Below, piece after piece: positions 16,395-24,936 of a DNA stretch of 64,000 bases (position 1 is its first letter; each line of letters opens with the position of its first letter). The position numbers and the translations under genes are program-made. Source of the stretch: Microcella alkalica (GTDB lineage: Bacteria > Actinomycetota > Actinomycetes > Actinomycetales > Microbacteriaceae); contig NZ_JABUKC010000003.1 of assembly GCF_014595885.1 (NCBI RefSeq), positions 62,001 to 126,000 of the forward strand, in the 5' to 3' direction. The notes below the pieces were generated by a model. That model saw only the letters and a list, made by a program, of their open reading frames with translations, did not search any database and was not told the origin of the DNA.

Positions 16395-18170
16395 ATGGCC
16401 CGCATCACGAAGGTTCTCATCGCCAATCGTGGCGAGATCGCCGTCCGCGTCATCCGCGCCGCTCGCGACGCGGGGCTCGGCACGGTCGCCGTCTACGCCG
16501 ACCAGGATCGCGATGCGCGCCACGTGAAGCTCGCCGACGAGGCCTACGCGCTCGGGGGCACCACGAGCGCCGAGACCTATCTCGTGATCGACAAGCTGCT
16601 GTCGGTCGCCCGCCGCTCCGGCGCCGACGCCGTGCACCCCGGCTACGGCTTCCTCGCCGAGAACCCCGACTTCGCCCGCGCCGTCATCGACGCCGGCATC
16701 ATCTGGATCGGCCCCTCGCCGGGGGCCATCGAGGCCCTCGGCGACAAGGTCAAGGCGCGCCACATCGCCGAGAAGGTCGGCGCACCGCTCGCCCCCGGCA
16801 CCCTCAACCCCGTCGCCGGCGCCGAGGAGGTGCTCGAGTTCGTCGACCAGCACGGCCTGCCCGTCGCCATCAAGGCCGCCTTCGGCGGCGGCGGCCGCGG
16901 CCTCAAGGTCGCCCGCACGCGCGAGGAGGTGCCCGAGCTCTTCGAGTCGGCCACCCGCGAGGCGATCGCCGCCTTCGGCCGCGGCGAGTGCTTCGTCGAG
17001 AAGTACCTCGACAAGCCGCGCCACGTCGAGACCCAGTGCCTGGCCGACGCGCACGGGAACGTCGTCGTCATCTCGACGCGCGACTGCTCGCTGCAGCGCC
17101 GCCACCAGAAGCTCGTCGAGGAGGCCCCGGCGCCGTTCCTCACCGAGGCGCAGACGACGCTGCTGTACGAGTCGTCGAAGGCGATCCTGCGCGAGGTGGG
17201 CTACGTCGGCGCGGGCACGTGCGAGTTCCTCATCGGCGCCGACGGCACCGTGTCGTTCCTCGAGGTCAACACGCGCCTCCAGGTCGAGCACCCCGTCTCG
17301 GAGGAGGTCACCGGCATCGACCTCGTGCGCGAGCAGTTCCGGATCGCCGAGGGCCAGGCCATCGGCTACGACGACCCCGTCGCGCACGGCCACTCGATCG
17401 AGTTCCGCATCAACGGGGAGGACCCTGGGCTCAACTTCATGCCCATGCCCGGCCCCGTGCACGCGCTGCGCGTGCCCGGCGGCCCCGGCGTGCGCGTCGA
17501 CTCGGGCGTCACCACGGGCGACGTCATCTCCGGCGCCTTCGACTCGCTGCTGGCCAAGCTCATCGTCACGGGCAAGACCCGTGAGGATGCCCTCGAGCGC
17601 TCGCGACGCGCTCTCGCCGAGTTCGAGGTGGCCGGCCTGCCCACCGTGCTCCCGTTCCACCGCGCCATCGTCGAGCACCCCGCGTTCGCGCCCGCCGACG
17701 GCGCCCCCTTCAGCGTCTTCACCCGCTGGATCGAGACCGAGTTCGACAACACCCTCGAGCCGTGGAGCGGCACCCTCACCGACGAGGTGTCGGCGCCCGT
17801 CGCCCGGCACACCGTCGTCGTCGAGGTCGGGGGCAAGCGCCTGGAGGTGTCGCTGCCGGAGACGCTCATGCCGAGCGGAGCATCCCGCGCCGCGAGCGCC
17901 ACCGCGGTCGCTCCCCGCCGCCGCGGTGGATCGTCGGTCGCCGTCGGCGCCTCCGGCGACGCGGTGAAGAGCCCCATGCAGGCCACCGTCGTCAAGCTCG
18001 CCGTCGCCGAGGGCGACACCGTCGTCGCGGGCGACCTCGTCGTCGTCCTCGAGGCGATGAAGATGGAGCAGCCGATGACGGCCCACAAGGCGGGCACCAT
18101 CACGGGCATCAGCGCCTCGGTAGGCGAGACCGTGGCCGCGGGCCACGTGCTGCTCAGCATCGCCGACTAG
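16395..18170 (+). CDS. accA3: Acyl-CoA carboxylase alpha subunit (biotin carboxylase + BCCP)
   Basis: 591 residues. The biotin carboxylase part (residues 1-450) carries the N-terminal [15 protein letters not shown], the ATP-grasp glycine loop [12 protein letters not shown], the catalytic [11 protein letters not shown] and [15 protein letters not shown] linker rich in Ala and Arg leads to the C-terminal biotinyl domain, in which Lys556 of EAMKMEQ is the biotin attachment site. It supplies carboxybiotin to the AccD carboxyltransferase (7172-8770), and probably also to other AccD paralogues in the genome, as in mycobacterial AccA3. The mRNA is near-leaderless (TAGGGT at 16381). The gene stands alone; a hairpin follows. 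Confidence 0.95.
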   Translation: MARITKVLIANRGEIAVRVIRAARDAGLGTVAVYADQDRDARHVKLADEAYALGGTTSAETYLVIDKLLSVARRSGADAVHPGYGFLAENPDFARAVIDAGIIWIGPSPGAIEALGDKVKARHIAEKVGAPLAPGTLNPVAGAEEVLEFVDQHGLPVAIKAAFGGGGRGLKVARTREEVPELFESATREAIAAFGRGECFVEKYLDKPRHVETQCLADAHGNVVVISTRDCSLQRRHQKLVEEAPAPFLTEAQTTLLYESSKAILREVGYVGAGTCEFLIGADGTVSFLEVNTRLQVEHPVSEEVTGIDLVREQFRIAEGQAIGYDDPVAHGHSIEFRINGEDPGLNFMPMPGPVHALRVPGGPGVRVDSGVTTGDVISGAFDSLLAKLIVTGKTREDALERSRRALAEFEVAGLPTVLPFHRAIVEHPAFAPADGAPFSVFTRWIETEFDNTLEPWSGTLTDEVSAPVARHTVVVEVGGKRLEVSLPETLMPSGASRAASATAVAPRRRGGSSVAVGASGDAVKSPMQATVVKLAVAEGDTVVAGDLVVVLEAMKMEQPMTAHKAGTITGISASVGETVAAGHVLLSIAD

Positions 18171-18179
18171 CGCGGCTGT

Positions 18180-18195
18180 CCGCACCCTTCGGGTG
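18180..18195 (+). terminator. Short hairpin after accA3
   Basis: GCACCC and GGGTGC (about 18181-18195) form a 6-bp stem with a TTC loop, 11 nt after the stop. There is no T tract. A weak terminator candidate. Confidence 0.4.
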
Positions 18196-18246
18196 CCCGC
18201 GCACTGGCTGCCCCGGCACCGGCGCGGCTGCGCTGCGCGTGTGCCA

Positions 18247-18300
18247 AGAAGTGGCGAATGAGTGGAAACATTTCGACCCGATCGCCACTTCTCGACTCAC
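18247..18300. repeat. Palindromic repeat, copy A, flanking the AbiEi/DUF559-like gene
   Basis: A 54-nt element with a perfect 10-bp inverted repeat, GAAGTGGCGA (18248-18257) and TCGCCACTTC (18282-18291). It aligns without gaps, at 36 of 54 positions, with the reverse complement of 19397-19450 at the other end of the neighbouring gene. Its right end covers that gene's stop codon. Confidence 0.7.
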
Positions 18301-19265
18301 TCGCGACCCACGGGGACGCCGAGGCGTCGGAGCGCGCTTGCCATGCGGCCCGGCGAGCGCGCGGTCGCCCAGTCCCAGCGACCGAATGTTCGCACGCATG
18401 GGCGGATGTCGTCCTCCCGCATCTTCTCGTCGTAGACCACCTCGGCAGGTGTGCGGCCCCTCAAGAACTGCGGATCGGCATACTTCGCGCGCCCGTCGAA
18501 CTCGGCCACCACACCGAAGTCGGGCCAACCGAAGTCGGTGTGCCAGGCGCGCCCGGATGCACCGACCACGCGGAACTGCAGTTCCGGCGCTGGCGCACCG
18601 ATCAGATGCATCGTGACTCGACTGAGAGACTCCCCTGGACGATTCGCCCGCTCGTCTGCGAAGTCGATCACCCTGCGGGCTCGCGCGCTTCCGGGCCCGC
18701 GGCCGAGCTCGTCGAGCGCGCCGGCGAGTTCGGATCGGAAAGATCCCGCGGTGAGACCGTCCTGGACGCCGCGGCTCACGGTGAAGAGCGCGGCATCCGC
18801 CACCACGACCGCCTCTGCGAAGCCCGACGTCGCCGCGACGTCGATGACGGTCCTCGCCAGAGACGTCACCGGCAGTCCCGCTCGGCGCTCCACCTCGGCG
18901 ATCGGGCGAAGGGTCCGGTGGCGCCGAAAGGTGCGGTTGGAGCACAACCCACTGTCCGTCGGGACGGTCGAGTGAACTGCGTGCGGCCAGCCATTCACGG
19001 CAGGAAGACCCCATAGCGCGGCCGCTGACCAGTGCGAGATCACGTCGTGACGGTGCAGCCGACGCCCGGAGGCGAGCACCAGCACGCGGTAGCGCTCATC
19101 CCTGCTGAGCTGCTCGAGCTCGTCCGCAGCGATATGCACCCCCGGGTGCAGCGACAGCATCTCTCCTGATCGTCGTGCGCGATAGAGCCATGCTCTCTCC
19201 CCCGCATCGTCAAGATCTCGCGCCATGACGAGATGCGGTGGTCGAGAGGCTGCGGACCCGTGCAT
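18297..19265 (-). CDS. AbiEi-like antitoxin / DUF559-type protein
   Basis: About 322 residues from the ATG at 19265; an ATG at 19226 is also possible and neither has a good ribosome binding site. The N-terminal part (LSLHPGVHIAADELEQLSRDERYR, read in two pieces: LSLHPGVHIAADE, LEQLSRDERYR) fits the winged-helix region of AbiEi-like proteins. HWSAAALWGLP and GLPVTSLARTVIDVAA are typical middle motifs, and the C-terminal third (TDFGWPDFGVVAEFDG, VVYDEKMREDDIR, VRTFGRWDW) resembles the DUF559/Vsr-like nuclease fold with its acidic core. No AbiEii toxin gene lies beside it. The gene is bracketed by inverted palindromic repeats and is slightly lower in GC than its neighbours, which suggests a transferred cassette. 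Confidence 0.72.
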   Translation of the reverse strand: MHGSAASRPPHLVMARDLDDAGERAWLYRARRSGEMLSLHPGVHIAADELEQLSRDERYRVLVLASGRRLHRHDVISHWSAAALWGLPAVNGWPHAVHSTVPTDSGLCSNRTFRRHRTLRPIAEVERRAGLPVTSLARTVIDVAATSGFAEAVVVADAALFTVSRGVQDGLTAGSFRSELAGALDELGRGPGSARARRVIDFADERANRPGESLSRVTMHLIGAPAPELQFRVVGASGRAWHTDFGWPDFGVVAEFDGRAKYADPQFLRGRTPAEVVYDEKMREDDIRPCVRTFGRWDWATARSPGRMASALRRLGVPVGRE

Positions 19266-19396
19266 CGTGACAGCATGCTCAACCCGCACCCCGTGGATCG
19301 CGGCGCCCTCGCCCCCGGGCGAAGATGCTCCGCAAGGCTCCCTGGGGAGGAGCCCTGAGCGGGAAGGGACCTCGCAACTCGCGTCTCCCAAGGAGC

Positions 19397-19450
19397 CTGA
19401 GCCGGAAAGTGGCATCTGAGCCGAGAAGTTCCGACTCAAACGACACTTTT
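19397..19450. repeat. Palindromic repeat, copy B, upstream of the AbiEi/DUF559-like gene
   Basis: Inverted relative to copy A (36/54 identical). It is itself palindromic: GAGCCGGAAAGTG (from 19399) pairs with CACTTTTCGGCTC (to 19456) apart from one mismatch, and inside the loop TGAGCCG faces CGACTCA. It lies 130-185 nt upstream of the gene start, where it could also act as an operator. Confidence 0.7.
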
Positions 19451-19495
19451 CGGCTCAAGTCCGGGGACGGGGGCCGGGGTAGGGCGCGAGCCGCT

Positions 19496-20935
19496 CTACT
19501 CGCGGATGACGTGCATCGCGCGCGCAGCATCCGTGATGCCGCCCGAGAGCGAGGGGTACACGCTCATCGCCGAGGCGAGCTGGTCGACCGTCAGGCGGTG
19601 CTCGACGGCGAGCGCGATCGGCAGGATGAGCTCCGAGGCGCGCGGCGCGACGACGACACCGCCGATGACGGTGCCCGAGGTGCGCGAGGCCATGAGCTTG
19701 ATGAAGCCCTCCTTGATGCCCTGCATCTTCGCGCGCGGGTTCGCCGCGAGCGGCAGCTTGAGCACGGTGCCGCGCGCGATGCCGTCCTCGACGTCCTTCT
19801 GCGAGAAGCCGACGGTCGCGATCTCGGGGTGCGTGAAGATGTTCGAGGTCACGTTGCGGCGCTCGACCGGGTCGACCGCATCGCCCATCGCGTGGTACAC
19901 CGCGGTGCGGCCCTGCATCGACGCGACGGAGGCGAGCGGCAGGAAGTCGCTGCAGTCGCCGACGGCGTACACCGACGGGATCGAGGTGCGCGCGACCCGA
20001 TTGACGCGGATGTGCCCGCTCTCGGTGAGCTGCACGCCGGCCTCCTCGAGCCCGAGTCCGGCGGTGTTCGGCACGGCGCCGACCGCCATGAGGCAGTGGG
20101 AGCCCTCGACGACGCGACCGTCGGCGAGGGTGACGCGCACGCCCGAGTCGGTGTTCTCGACGCTCTCGGCGCGCGCCTTGGAGAGCAGCTCCATGCCGGA
20201 GCGGAGGAACACCGTCTCGATGAGGGCCGCGGCATCGGCATCCTCGCCCGGCAGCACCTGGTCGCGGGAGGAGACGAGCGTGACGCGCGCACCGAGCGAG
20301 CGATACGCGGAGGCGAACTCGGCGCCCGTGACGCCCGAGCCGACGACGATGAGGTGCTCGGGCACGTCGGCCAGGCCGTAGAGCTGCTTCCAGGTGAGGA
20401 TGCGCTCGCCGTCGGGTCGAGCCGAGGGCAGCTCGCGGGGCGAGGCGCCGACCGCGACGATGACCGTGTCAGCCTCGCACTCGTCGAAGTCGACGCGCTT
20501 GCGACCGCTGCCGGTCGAGACGACGACGCGGTTCGGCCCGTCGAGGCGGGCCTCCCCGGTGAGGATGCGCACGCCGGCGCGCTCGAGCTGGTCGTGCATG
20601 TCCTGCGACTGCTGGGCGGCGAGGCGCAGCAGTCGCTGGTTGACGGCGGTGAGGTTGACGGCGATCTCGGGCTTGACCGCGCGGCCCTGCTCGCCGCGGG
20701 CGAAGAACTGCACGCCGACCTCGCCGGCCTCCATAATCGCCTCGGCCGCCTCGGAGGTGGCGATGAGCGTCTTCGAGGGCACGACGTCGGTGAGGACCGC
20801 CGAGCCGCCGACGCCCGCACGCTCGATGAGCGTCACCTCCGCTCCGAGCTGCCGGCCGGCGAGGGCGGCCTCGTAGCCGCCGGGGCCGCCGCCAAGGATA
20901 ACGATGCGCTGAGTCCGCTCGAAGGTCGTCGACAT
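19496..20935 (-). CDS. lpdA: NAD(P)H-quinone dehydrogenase, LpdA type (flavoprotein disulfide reductase family)
   Basis: 479 residues. FAD-binding GGGPGGYEAAL (residues 14-24) and NAD(P)-binding VVGSGVTGAEFASAY are present, as is the second FAD segment VYAVGDCSDFLPLASVA and a C-terminal dimer domain with THPEIATVGFS. The redox-active CxxxxC of dihydrolipoamide dehydrogenase is absent: the segment reads GVGGSAVLTDVVPSKTL, like mycobacterial LpdA (Rv3303c), which reduces quinones. ATG at 20935 with GGAGGG only 3 nt before it, an unusually short spacing. It probably reduces menaquinone analogues or xenobiotic quinones with NAD(P)H. Confidence 0.88.
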   Translation of the reverse strand: MSTTFERTQRIVILGGGPGGYEAALAGRQLGAEVTLIERAGVGGSAVLTDVVPSKTLIATSEAAEAIMEAGEVGVQFFARGEQGRAVKPEIAVNLTAVNQRLLRLAAQQSQDMHDQLERAGVRILTGEARLDGPNRVVVSTGSGRKRVDFDECEADTVIVAVGASPRELPSARPDGERILTWKQLYGLADVPEHLIVVGSGVTGAEFASAYRSLGARVTLVSSRDQVLPGEDADAAALIETVFLRSGMELLSKARAESVENTDSGVRVTLADGRVVEGSHCLMAVGAVPNTAGLGLEEAGVQLTESGHIRVNRVARTSIPSVYAVGDCSDFLPLASVASMQGRTAVYHAMGDAVDPVERRNVTSNIFTHPEIATVGFSQKDVEDGIARGTVLKLPLAANPRAKMQGIKEGFIKLMASRTSGTVIGGVVVAPRASELILPIALAVEHRLTVDQLASAMSVYPSLSGGITDAARAMHVIRE

Positions 20936-21040
20936 GCCCTCCAGTCTTCCACTCGGCCCCGGCATGACCGAACGGATGCTCGGCTCGCGCTGAGCGCGGA
21001 TGCGCAGAGCAGCGCGCGTCCGAGCATCCGCGCCCCTCAC

Positions 21041-21046
21041 TACGAT
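21041..21046 (+). promoter_or_regulatory. -10 box TACGAT of the PNP gene, leaderless
   Basis: TACGAT ends 7 nt before the ATG at 21054. It overlaps another in-frame ATG at 21045, which therefore cannot be the main start. Confidence 0.55.
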
Positions 21047-21053
21047 GATCGAC

Positions 21054-21887
21054 ATGTCCGACGTCGCACCGCACCCCCTCGACGACCCCGCCGTCGACCC
21101 GTTCGCGATCGCCGCTCAGGCGGCCGAGCAGATCGCCCGGCTGACGGGCGTCGAGCGCCACGACATCGCCCTCACGCTCGGCTCGGGCTGGGCGAAGGCC
21201 GCCGACCTCATCGGCGAGACGACGGCCGAGATCCCCGCGACGGAGGTCATCGGCTTCTCAAAGCCGGCGCTGACGGGGCACGTCGGCACGCTGCGCAGCA
21301 TCCTCACGCCGAGCGGCAGGCGTGCCCTCGTGATCGGCGCCCGCACCCACTACTACGAGGGCCACGGCGTGCGCCGGGTCGTGCACTCGGTGCGCACCGC
21401 GGCCGCGACGGGCGCGACGACGATGATCCTCACCAACGGCGCCGGCGGCATCAAGGATCACTGGACGCCCGGCACCCCGGTGCTCATCAGCGATCACATC
21501 AACCTGACGGCGAACTCGCCGCTCGAGGGCGCGACGTTCATCGACCTCACCGACCTGTACAGCGCGCGGCTGCGCGATCTCGCGCGCGAGCTCGACCCGA
21601 GCCTCGACGAGGGCGTGTACGTGCAGTTCCGCGGCCCGCACTACGAGACGCCCGCCGAGGTGCAGATGGCGAAGGCCATGGGCGGCCACATCGTCGGCAT
21701 GTCGACCGCGCTCGAGGCGATCGCGGCACGTCAGGCCGGCATGGAGATCCTCGGCATGTCGCTCATCACGAACCTCGCCGCGGGCATCAGCCCCGAGCCG
21801 CTCAGCCACGGCGAGGTGCTGCAGGCCGGCAAGGACGCCGAGCCCGTCATCTCCGCGCTGCTCGCCCGCATCGTCGCGGCGCTGTAG
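21054..21887 (+). CDS. punA: Purine-nucleoside phosphorylase (trimeric, PNP type)
   Basis: 277 residues. It cleaves inosine, guanosine and their deoxy forms with phosphate to free base and (deoxy)ribose-1-phosphate. Visible are the phosphate-binding LGSGWAK (residues 42-48), the HYYEGH segment, ILTNGAGGIKDHW, the base-binding region FRGPHYETPAE, then MSTALEAIAA and SLITNLAAGI. The start at 21054 is chosen over 21045 because the -10 box TACGAT covers the earlier ATG. The next gene, a phosphohexomutase, starts 32 nt downstream; together they link nucleoside cleavage to pentose and hexose phosphate metabolism. Confidence 0.92.
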   Translation: MSDVAPHPLDDPAVDPFAIAAQAAEQIARLTGVERHDIALTLGSGWAKAADLIGETTAEIPATEVIGFSKPALTGHVGTLRSILTPSGRRALVIGARTHYYEGHGVRRVVHSVRTAAATGATTMILTNGAGGIKDHWTPGTPVLISDHINLTANSPLEGATFIDLTDLYSARLRDLARELDPSLDEGVYVQFRGPHYETPAEVQMAKAMGGHIVGMSTALEAIAARQAGMEILGMSLITNLAAGISPEPLSHGEVLQAGKDAEPVISALLARIVAAL

Positions 21888-21919
21888 CGGCCGCGCCCCG
21901 ACCAGCACGAGGAGGCACC

Positions 21920-23599
21920 ATGACCACGCTCGACGACGCGAAGGCCTGGCGCGATCAGGATCCTGACCCGGTCACCCGGGCCGAGCTCGAGACCCTCATC
22001 GCGGATGCCGAGACCGGCGACGCAGCGGCCGTCGCGGCCCTGCGCGACCGCTTCGACGCGCGGCTCGCGTTCGGCACGGCGGGGCTGCGCGGCGAGCTGG
22101 GAGCCGGCCCCAACCGCATGAACCGGGTGCTCGTCTCGCAGGCCGCGGCGGGCTTCGCGCGCTTCCTGCTCGGTCGTGAGAGCCACCCGAGCGTCGTCAT
22201 CGGCTACGACGGGCGCGTGAACTCCGACGTCTTCGCGCGCGACACCGCCGAGCTCATGGCGGGCGCGGGCGTGCGGGCGATCCTCCTGCCGCGAGCGCTG
22301 CCCACCCCGGTGCTGGCGTTCGCCGTGCGCCACCTCGACGCGAGCGCCGGCGTCATGGTGACGGCGAGCCATAACCCGCCGCGCGACAACGGCTACAAGG
22401 TGTACCTCGGCGGCCGCGACCACGGCTCGCAGATCGTCGCGCCGGTCGACGGCGAGATCCACGAGGCGATCCTCGGTGTGGCGACCACGACGTCGATCGA
22501 CCAGCTGCCGCGCTCGACCGACTTCGAGACCGCTGGCGAGGAGGTCGTCGATGCCTACGTCGCCGCCACGGTCGCGCTCGTGCCGCACGGCGACGACGCC
22601 CCCGCGCGCACGCCCGTGCCGTTCGTCTACACGGCGATGCACGGCGTCGGGTGGGAGGTCGCGCGGCGCGTGTTCGTCGAGGCGGGCCTCGGCGAGCCGA
22701 CCGTCGTGGCCGAGCAGATCGAGCCCGACGGCGCCTTCCCGACCGTCGCCTTTCCGAACCCGGAGGAGCCGGGCGCGATGGACCTGTCGTACGCGACGGC
22801 CAGCCGCGCTGGCGCGCAGCTGATCATCGCCAACGACCCTGACGCCGACCGGCTCGCGGTGGCCATCCCCGACGCGAGCGCCGAGGCCGGCTGGCGCCGC
22901 CTGACCGGCAACGAGGTCGGGGCGCTGCTCGGCTGGCGCGCCGCCGAGCGCCTGCGCCGGCAGGATCGCATGGCGAAGCTCGCCGCCTCCATCGTCTCCT
23001 CCCCCGCGCTCTCCGAGGTCGCGAGGGCCTACGGCCTCAGCTACAGCGACACGCTCACGGGCTTCAAGTGGGTCTCGCGCGTCGGCGGGCTCGCCTACGG
23101 CTACGAGGAGGCCCTCGGCTATCTCGTCGACCCCGAGAAAGTGCGGGACAAGGACGGCATCTCCGCCGCCGCCGACTTCCTCGCGCTCGCGGGCGAGCTC
23201 GCGGCCGAGGGCCGCACGATCGCCGACCACCTGCGCGCCTTCGACGAGCGCTTCGGCGCGTTCGCGAGCGCGCAGGTCTCGCTGCGGGTCACCGACCTGG
23301 CGCGCATCGGCCAGATCATGGCAGCGCTGCGGGATGCTCCTCCCGCGTCGATCGGCGGCGTGCGCGTCGACCAGGTCGATGACTTCATCCGCGGGTTCGG
23401 CGTCTTCCCGCCGTCCGACATCCTGCGCTTCTGGATGGAGGGCGGCGCCCGCGTCATCGTGCGCCCAAGCGGCACCGAGCCGAAGGTCAAGGTGTACATC
23501 GACGCTTCGAGCGCCGAGGGCACGGCCGAGCAGCGTCGCGCGGCCGCCGAGGCGCAGGTGGCGGCGCTAGAGGAGGGAATGCGGGCGCTCGTCGCGTGA
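21920..23599 (+). CDS. Phospho-sugar mutase (alpha-D-phosphohexomutase family)
   Basis: 559 residues, the length of the PGM2/PMM-like group that acts on glucose-1-P or on (deoxy)ribose-1-P. Catalytic Ser in VMVTASHNPPRDNGYK (around residue 155), metal-binding DPDADR (ANDPDADRLAVA), the sugar-binding loop GYEEALGY, and the C-terminal phosphate-binding RPSGTEPKVK are all intact. ATG at 21920 with GAGGAGG about 6 nt upstream. It follows the PNP gene closely, so pentose-1-phosphate to pentose-5-phosphate conversion (phosphopentomutase role) is a reasonable alternative to phosphoglucomutase. Confidence 0.88.
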   Translation: MTTLDDAKAWRDQDPDPVTRAELETLIADAETGDAAAVAALRDRFDARLAFGTAGLRGELGAGPNRMNRVLVSQAAAGFARFLLGRESHPSVVIGYDGRVNSDVFARDTAELMAGAGVRAILLPRALPTPVLAFAVRHLDASAGVMVTASHNPPRDNGYKVYLGGRDHGSQIVAPVDGEIHEAILGVATTTSIDQLPRSTDFETAGEEVVDAYVAATVALVPHGDDAPARTPVPFVYTAMHGVGWEVARRVFVEAGLGEPTVVAEQIEPDGAFPTVAFPNPEEPGAMDLSYATASRAGAQLIIANDPDADRLAVAIPDASAEAGWRRLTGNEVGALLGWRAAERLRRQDRMAKLAASIVSSPALSEVARAYGLSYSDTLTGFKWVSRVGGLAYGYEEALGYLVDPEKVRDKDGISAAADFLALAGELAAEGRTIADHLRAFDERFGAFASAQVSLRVTDLARIGQIMAALRDAPPASIGGVRVDQVDDFIRGFGVFPPSDILRFWMEGGARVIVRPSGTEPKVKVYIDASSAEGTAEQRRAAAEAQVAALEEGMRALVA

Positions 23600-23624
23600 T
23601 CGGCGTCGCCTCGGCGTCGCATGC

Positions 23625-23630
23625 TTGGAT
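23625..23630 (+). promoter_or_regulatory. -10 box TTGGAT of the 23637 membrane gene, leaderless
   Basis: TTGGAT ends 6 nt before the GTG at 23637. The same GCTTGGATG core precedes the next gene at 24937. Confidence 0.55.
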
Positions 23631-23636
23631 GACTGC

Positions 23637-24824
23637 GTGAGCCAGCCCGACACGCCGCCGCGCCGCCCGCTCGCGCAGGAGCCGCTGCTGAGTCGCGGCG
23701 TCGCGCGCGCCCTCGTGGCCGCGCTCGTCGTCGACGCGCTCGGCATCGGCGCGGGCGCCCTCGGTGACGCCGCCGTGGGCGGGGCGCTGCGCACGAGCGG
23801 CATCCTCGTCGCGGCGGTCGCGCTCGTGCTGCTGTGGTCGCGGCGCGGCGACGATCGCCTCGAGCGCACGCCCGCAGCGGCCGCGATCGTCATGGCGGTG
23901 GCCACGGGGCTCGCCGCCGTAGGCGTCATCTGGCTGCTCAACAACGGCCCCGAGCGCGACATCGGCATCATCGGCACGACGGCCGCGGTCGGCGTCGTGA
24001 CCGCTGCGGCTGCGGCAGCGGCCTCGACCGCGATCCTCATCCGCCCGCACGTGGAGGCCATGGCCGCCCACGTCTGGTCGGGCATCGCCGGCGCCGGCTT
24101 CGCGATTCCCTTCATGGCGGCGGGCGCGGCGCCCGAGCTCATCATGGCCGGGGCGGTGCTCATCGGCGTCGCCGATCGCGCGGGCCACCGCCGACGCGCC
24201 CGCGCGCTCGAGGCCCGGGAGCGCGCGCTCGTGCGCGCCGGCGACCGCGCCGCCGCACAGGGTCCCGACCCGCGCGACGTCGAGCGCGAGCGCCGGCGAG
24301 GCCCGGCGCTGAGCCCGCGCGAGCGTCGTCGGGCGGTCGGGCTCGGCGTCACCGCGATCGGCGTCGTCGTCGTCGCCTGGGCTGTGGGCGTCGCGGTCGG
24401 CTCGGCCCTCGACGACGGCGGCACGGCCACCGGGCAGGGCTTCGCCGCGGCCTCCCTCGCCGTGCTGCCGCTCGCAGCGCTGCTCGCCCTCCTGCGCGGC
24501 GCGCTCCCGACGCTGCGGCCGTGGCTCGCGGCGGGCGGCGGGATGCTCGCCCTCGCCTCCCTCGCGCTGCTCGCGGTGCCGACCGACGCCGTGTTCCTCG
24601 CCGCCGTCGCCGCGCAATCGGTGGGGGTCGCCCTGCTCGCGGGCGCGCTCGCCCGCCTCGGCTTCGGCACCGGTGCGGAGAGCGCCGTGCTCGTCGCAAT
24701 CGTCGCGGCCACCGCCTGGTGGCTCGTCATCGTGAGCTCCGGAGGGCTGCTGCTAGCCTTCGCGGCCGTCGTGCCGACGCTGCTCGCCGTGCGGCGCGGG
24801 CCGCGACGCGCGCCGCGACGCTGA
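23637..24824 (+). CDS. Integral membrane protein of unknown function
   Basis: 395 residues, mostly Ala/Leu/Val, with around ten hydrophobic segments in two halves (residues 25-180 and 235-390). The halves are separated by a cytoplasmic loop dense in Arg and Glu (RAGHRRRARALEARERALVRAG and onward, residues about 180-235). I recognise no named domain, catalytic motif or transport signature. GTG at 23637 lies 6 nt after a TTGGAT box, so the transcript is likely leaderless. The next gene, 112 nt on, is another small membrane protein with the same promoter layout, suggesting shared regulation. Confidence 0.7.
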   Translation: MSQPDTPPRRPLAQEPLLSRGVARALVAALVVDALGIGAGALGDAAVGGALRTSGILVAAVALVLLWSRRGDDRLERTPAAAAIVMAVATGLAAVGVIWLLNNGPERDIGIIGTTAAVGVVTAAAAAAASTAILIRPHVEAMAAHVWSGIAGAGFAIPFMAAGAAPELIMAGAVLIGVADRAGHRRRARALEARERALVRAGDRAAAQGPDPRDVERERRRGPALSPRERRRAVGLGVTAIGVVVVAWAVGVAVGSALDDGGTATGQGFAAASLAVLPLAALLALLRGALPTLRPWLAAGGGMLALASLALLAVPTDAVFLAAVAAQSVGVALLAGALARLGFGTGAESAVLVAIVAATAWWLVIVSSGGLLLAFAAVVPTLLAVRRGPRRAPRR

Positions 24825-24865
24825 GCCGGGCACAAGCGGCTCGCACCGTCCGCGGCGGTTGGCCG

Positions 24866-24905
24866 GGAGCATCCGTCGGAGCGGTCGGCATGGAGCATCC
24901 GTCGG
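24866..24905. repeat. Tandem 14-bp direct repeat upstream of the 24937 gene
   Basis: GGAGCATCCGTCGG occurs at 24866-24879 and again at 24892-24905, 26 bp apart, just upstream of the -10 box at 24925. It could be an activator or repressor site. Confidence 0.6.
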
Positions 24906-24924
24906 GGCGCTCGCGCCGGTCTGC

Positions 24925-24930
24925 TTGGAT
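24925..24930 (+). promoter_or_regulatory. -10 box TTGGAT of the 24937 membrane gene, leaderless
   Basis: TTGGAT ends 6 nt before the ATG at 24937. There is no Shine-Dalgarno sequence. Confidence 0.55.
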
Positions 24931-24936
24931 GGAACC

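Noticed and set aside
21045-21047. ATG at 21045 as start of the PNP gene
   Set aside because: It overlaps the TACGAT -10 box. The ATG at 21054 is at the expected transcript start.
19325-21920. A very long plus-strand open frame that runs antisense through the quinone dehydrogenase gene into the PNP and phosphohexomutase region
   Set aside because: Its upstream two-thirds is the complementary strand of lpdA and has the low-complexity composition of a GC-rich shadow. Only the part after 21920 is a real gene.
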